A stretch of DNA of 48,603 nucleotides. Source: Nemertoderma westbladi. Its lineage: Eukaryota; Xenacoelomorpha; Nemertodermatida; Nemertodermatidae. Positions 45,177-48,603 of the stretch are shown here, piece by piece. The stretch is from NCBI GenBank assembly GCA_032718475.1, contig JAUCBJ010006127.1, positions 1 to 48,603 on the forward strand, in the 5' to 3' direction. The translations under genes were made by a program, and so were the position numbers. Below the pieces are notes generated by a model. That model saw only the letters and a list, made by a program, of their open reading frames with translations, ran no database searches and was not told where the DNA came from. Each line of letters opens with the position of its first letter. The first letter of the stretch is position 1.

Positions 45177-45514
45177 GTGTTCAAAATTTATGCAACAGTA
45201 TGAAAATGGGTTTAAAATCGATCACCAGAGTTTCAAGGATGTGGAAAACCAGACATGATGACATCGTTCGGGTTCTGTTTGCTGTTAGAGATTCCTTTCT
45301 TCACGGAACCACAGTCAAGTACACTTCGTGCCAACAGATGTGTTGTCCTGGTGAGTGTCCAAATCCAGTTTGGGCGGTGAATCTAACTACAACAACTACC
45401 GTCAGTGCGGTTGAAGAATCGACAACAGATGAGAAGATTCCAAGCAGTTCAACCATTGCTACACCGATATTTCCTATGGTTTTGTTGCTGGTTACATTCA
45501 ATGGAATATTTTAG
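45177..45514 (+). CDS. Small secreted protein, 3' part with Ser/Thr stalk and GPI-like end
   Basis: After the proposed 61-nt intron the frame reads SKFMQQYENGFKIDHQSFKD and stops at 45256. The frame that carries the rest (RHDDIVRVLFAVRDSFLHGT, then YTSCQQMCCPGECPNPVW) is shifted by one base, so either a second very short intron (for example 45210-45252, 43 nt), a frameshift or a sequence error lies between. The end is a Thr/Ser stalk (TTTTTVSAVEESTTDE, SSSTIATP) and a hydrophobic terminus PMVLLLVTF, typical of a GPI-anchor signal. Stop TAG at 45512-45514. No polyadenylation signal is obvious. It may instead be a decaying gene. Confidence 0.45.
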
Positions 45515-45744
45515 AAACATATATGGACAAAATCATATACTAAAACATTAAACGTTGTGGTAGGCCTACTTTCGCTCAGTACGAGAGTCTGTTGAAACTG
45601 TATTACCGGTAATAACTATTAGATGTAGCCTATGGAAACTGAAAAATGTATTGACAATAATAATATTTATTGTATTATATATGTATGCATAATGTATAAT
45701 TTATTTTAAAAAACTTTTAAAAGTCCTTCAAAAGTTTTAAGCGA

Positions 45745-46365
45745 AGACGAAGTGATATTTAGCGCCTCCTTGCGGTGGATCATTCACGGTGGGACACCAA
45801 AATTCCCTAAAATTTCTAAACCCTAAACTTTTCTCTCCTGGCGTCCAAACCTTGAGCCGGACAGGCAGACCTACAGACGGACAGACAGATGGACAACGCC
45901 GATTTGGCCCTGTATTAATCTGTATGCTAAGGCTTGCTTCTTTGTTTCTCGCCACCCATATGGCCAAATTGCCGTTCAGCTGTCCGCCCATTATGTAGCT
46001 GTCTGTCTGGCTCTGTTTGGGTGCCAATATCTCAGTAACGGTTCTGTCGGTCTGGTGCTAGGTGGTAAACATCACTTCTTCTAGGCGTAATAACTTTTGA
46101 ACCACTGTATCTACTTTCACAGAATGAACCATAAACAGTATGGAATGTTCTAATTCAATTCTCAATGTTGGGTCCCATAATTTAATGGACCGCTGCTAGG
46201 ACGCTTTAAATATCACTATCGTCTATGCTACAAAATCTTTGAACCACTGCATCAATTTTGTCGAAACTTTCACTGAATGACATATTGGATGTTCTGAATT
46301 CAATGAGACACTTTCTAGTGTCCCGAAATTTTATGGTCAGCCACTAGGAGGTGCTAAATATAACT
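45745..46365. mobile_element. ~0.6-kb element with imperfect inverted ends
   Basis: The left end AAGTGATATTTAGCGCCTCC and the complement of the right end, AAGTTATATTTAGCACCTCC, match with a few changes. The interior has a GACAGACAGATGGAC segment and two ~150-bp diverged tandem units (TTTGAACCACTG(T/C)ATC, TTTCACTGAATGA). No coding capacity is visible. Confidence 0.5.
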
Positions 46366-47164
46366 TAATAACTGTTGAACCTCTACATCATATATGATAG
46401 CAGATTCTGGCATCGCGCAACTTCATGGTTGACCCCTCCCCCCCTCGTATGACACCTTGATGACACTTTGGTTTGACCCCTCCCCCCCTATGCTGACGCG
46501 TCAGCTTTAATATAATGCGATAAAAAGAATGACAATGTCGTAAGGCAGTACTTCTCAGGATTAATTACTTCTTGATTCTTTTGAAAGTCTGAGTAATTCA
46601 TAATAAAACACAATGTGATTAAACACAAATATAATATAACAAATTAAATAAATAACAATATAGCAGGAGGCTACATTTTGATTTCGTCATTTTTGACGCC
46701 ATGGGTCTTCTAGTGTTAAACATACAAGAAAACGTTTTGTACCTACACTTAAAACACAATTGCCTTAAATTCATTAAAGTTGTTACAATTTAATTGTAAC
46801 AACTTTAATAATTTAAGTCAATTATTTTCAAAGTTTTATTCACTACAGTCCATCTCGACAATTTTGTAATGTTAGGTACAAGGTACATATTGCTTATGTA
46901 CTGTACCGACAGATGGCACTACTAAAATATGTTGGTTGCATACTGACAAACTCATCTTGCTTTATTTGACACCAGAGTTTATACTGAGAAAAAAGAACCA
47001 AAAAGGAAAGAAAGGTATGAAAAGCACATTTTATACAAAATCAGCTGACACCTTGGCTATACCCCTCTCCCCCCCCCCCCCCCCCCCCCTCCTGATGACA
47101 CTTTAATGACACCCCTCATTGACCCATCCCTCCCCCCTCGGTGCGTCAGCTGATTTGTGAACGG
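46366..47164. repeat. Two related C-rich repeat copies in non-coding DNA
   Basis: 46427-46508 and 47040-47165 share GACCCCTCCCCCCC-type tracts, CCT(T/G)GATGACACTTT and GCGTCAGCT. The second is enlarged by a 21-nt C run (47069-47089), begins and ends with inverted TCAGCTGA-like sequence, and is followed by GTGAACGGCCCCTTG. No gene in between. Confidence 0.55.
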
Positions 47165-47700
47165 CCCCTTGCTACAGTCCAACCAATGCCTCAGAGCCAG
47201 AACAAGCAGTCAAGTTTTATGAAGATCTGACTGGACTTATAAAGGACATTCCGAAACACAATGTGAAAGTCATTGCTGGTGACCTGAATGCTCAAATTGG
47301 CCCATAAGACATCAAGGATTACACATATAACACCAGTTCTAATAGAAATGGGTACTTACTTTTAGACCTAATGGAAGAATGTGAATTGATACCAACAAAC
47401 ACCACATTCGAAAAGAGTAAGGGGAAGCTATGGACCTTTCAATACCCTAATGGAACCAAAGCACAACTGGATTACATCCTTATAAACAAAAAGTGGAGAA
47501 ACAGCATGATAAACTGCGAGGCACACAGCTCGTTCAACGTAATTGGTTCGGACCACAGAATTGTGACTGCAGAGATCAGACTCAGTTTGAGAGCCAGCAA
47601 ACCCAGGACAAGCAAGCAAATCAACTATGCTGGGAGAAACTCAGAACTGACAATGCTACTACTAGGATCGGCATATGCTGCATTGCAGCTGCATTTTTAA
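47165..47700 (+). pseudogene. LINE AP-endonuclease fragment
   Basis: Plus-strand frame with YSPTNASEPEQAVKFYEDLT, VKVIAGDLNAQIG, a stop (TAA near 47306), then NGYLLLDLMEECELIPTNTT, LWTFQYPNGTKAQLDYILIN and VIGSDHRIVTAEIRLSLR. The GDLNA and GSDHR motifs carry the catalytic Asp, Asn and His of the AP-endonuclease family. It stops in front of an oppositely oriented RT fragment at 47697. The in-frame stop and missing N-terminus mark a dead copy. Confidence 0.75.
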
Positions 47701-48603
47701 GAATGCTGTGCCGGCTTGTCAACAAAATTGCACCGCCACAACTCCCTATCACCCATGACATTTGCTAGATCATCCGCATCTTTAAGGCCAGTGTCCTTTA
47801 AGATGCGTCTCAAGAAAGTCATGGGCTGTCCACCATGCTTATTCACTCCATGAGGCTGCCAAAGTACAAGATTATGCACTGGCTGGTCCTCACGGCGAAA
47901 GCAATGTCCTGCAAAGCGGAGGCGATTTTGTTCTAGTGTCAAGCTTGGGGAAACCAATGAGACACCTCCAATGTTATATAGTGTCTGGTTGGAGATGTGT
48001 GCATTGTACTTGACACAATGTACCCGGCGTAGCATTCTTGTGAATGTGCCATCCAGAGATTTGGTGTCCTCAGCAGTTAGAGCCCAGCATGGACTCCCGT
48101 AGAGGAGTACTGGAACTACTGCTGCTCTAAATAATTGGACCTTAAGTTTCCGATTAATTCTAGGTGACTTCCAAATCCTGGAAATCCTATTCAAGGCTGC
48201 CCATGCCTTTCCCTTACGTATTCGAAGGTCCTCACCTGACTTCCGGATCCATGATCCCAGGTAACAGAAGTCGTCCACATGCTCAAGCATACCATCCTTT
48301 GAGCTTATGCTCATCCGATCAGAGACTTGCTGAGGACTTTCAAAGTTAACTGTCAGAATTTTGGTCTTTCTGGAGTTAATAAAAAGACCAACACTAGAAG
48401 CAGCATGTTCTAATGAGCCGAGGAGCCGCTGGGCTCCCTCTAATGATTCTGAGAGTACTCCTAAGTCATCAGCAAAGTCTAGATCAGTTAGGTACTTGGC
48501 AGGATTTCCTCGACTTCTGGAGCCAGTAGGTGGAGTTATCATCACCCCATCATCATTATGATGATCTAAGGACATGCGTAGAACATAGTCAACCACAATA
48601 ATG
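47697..48603 (-). pseudogene. RTE-like LINE reverse transcriptase C-terminal half (runs off the window)
   Basis: Open for at least 299 codons and continuing past the window edge. It has PAKYLTDLDFADDLGVLSES (palm motif with the Asp pair), SSVGLFINSRKTKILTV, DDFCYLGSWI, AAVVPVLLYGSPCWALTAED, NRLRFAGHCFRREDQPVHNL, then stop TGA or TAA near 47697. These are the standard C-terminal blocks of RTE/craniofacial-development-protein-2-like ORFs. With no stop in 900 nt it is the best-preserved LINE in the window. The 3' end meets the endonuclease fragment of the opposite strand. Confidence 0.75.

Noticed and set aside
47165-48603. Twin-priming inversion of one LINE
   Set aside because: The orientation is wrong: the inverted 5' piece lies beyond the 3' end of the RT piece rather than upstream of it.

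Overview
The window is nuclear DNA of an animal. It is AT-rich and intron-rich, full of decayed retrotransposons and DNA transposons, and gene-poor. It has spliced genes with GT/AG introns, AP-endonuclease/reverse-transcriptase LINE fragments, a tRNA-derived SINE, minisatellites and long C/G homopolymers. A marine invertebrate fits best; some candidate introns are only 43-61 nt, as is common in tunicates, but the species cannot be fixed from sequence alone.

Main gene. A CTTNBP2NL-like (cortactin-binding protein 2 N-terminal-like) gene lies on the minus strand from 25875 (start ATG) to 6144 (stop). Five coding exons have good splice sites and compatible phases (25756-25875, 21690-21923, 17270-17377, 13150-13390, 6144-7078) and give about 545 residues: an N-terminal coiled-coil CortBP2 domain followed by a Pro-rich, low-complexity tail. 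Its four introns (3.8-6 kb) hold most of the striking DNA: a MITE preceded by a tandem array of its own end, two related hAT-like elements (one with a clear 8-bp target duplication), a 21-bp satellite, a 36-bp minisatellite of about 3 kb with a 798-bp higher-order repeat, a 5'-truncated LINE, and a 1.76-kb palindrome.

Region 26-33 kb. Degenerate CTGT/GTACCGGTAC-rich sequence and several tandem repeats lead into a second minus-strand gene. Three exons (30545-30616, 30279-30470, 28109-28244) join in phase and encode a membrane-protein C-terminus of a family I do not recognise; possible upstream exons lie at 31587-31692 and 31716-31841.

Region 33-44 kb. This holds a C2H2 zinc-finger relic, a tandem array rich in ATTGGTTG, and a pile-up of LINE fragments on both strands. 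Within it sits a 2.5-kb foldback element (38777-41314) whose arms are built of TTAGTTCCAAT units.

Region 44.7-48.6 kb. A small plus-strand gene appears to encode a secreted, Cys-containing protein with a GPI-anchor-like C-terminus, but its reading frame needs at least one intron or frameshift. Two fragments of an RTE/craniofacial-development-protein-2-like LINE, an endonuclease on plus and a reverse transcriptase on minus that runs off the window, close the region.

No sign of bacterial genes, operons, CRISPR or viral genes was seen. Most open frames above 60 codons are chance frames or lie inside repeats.
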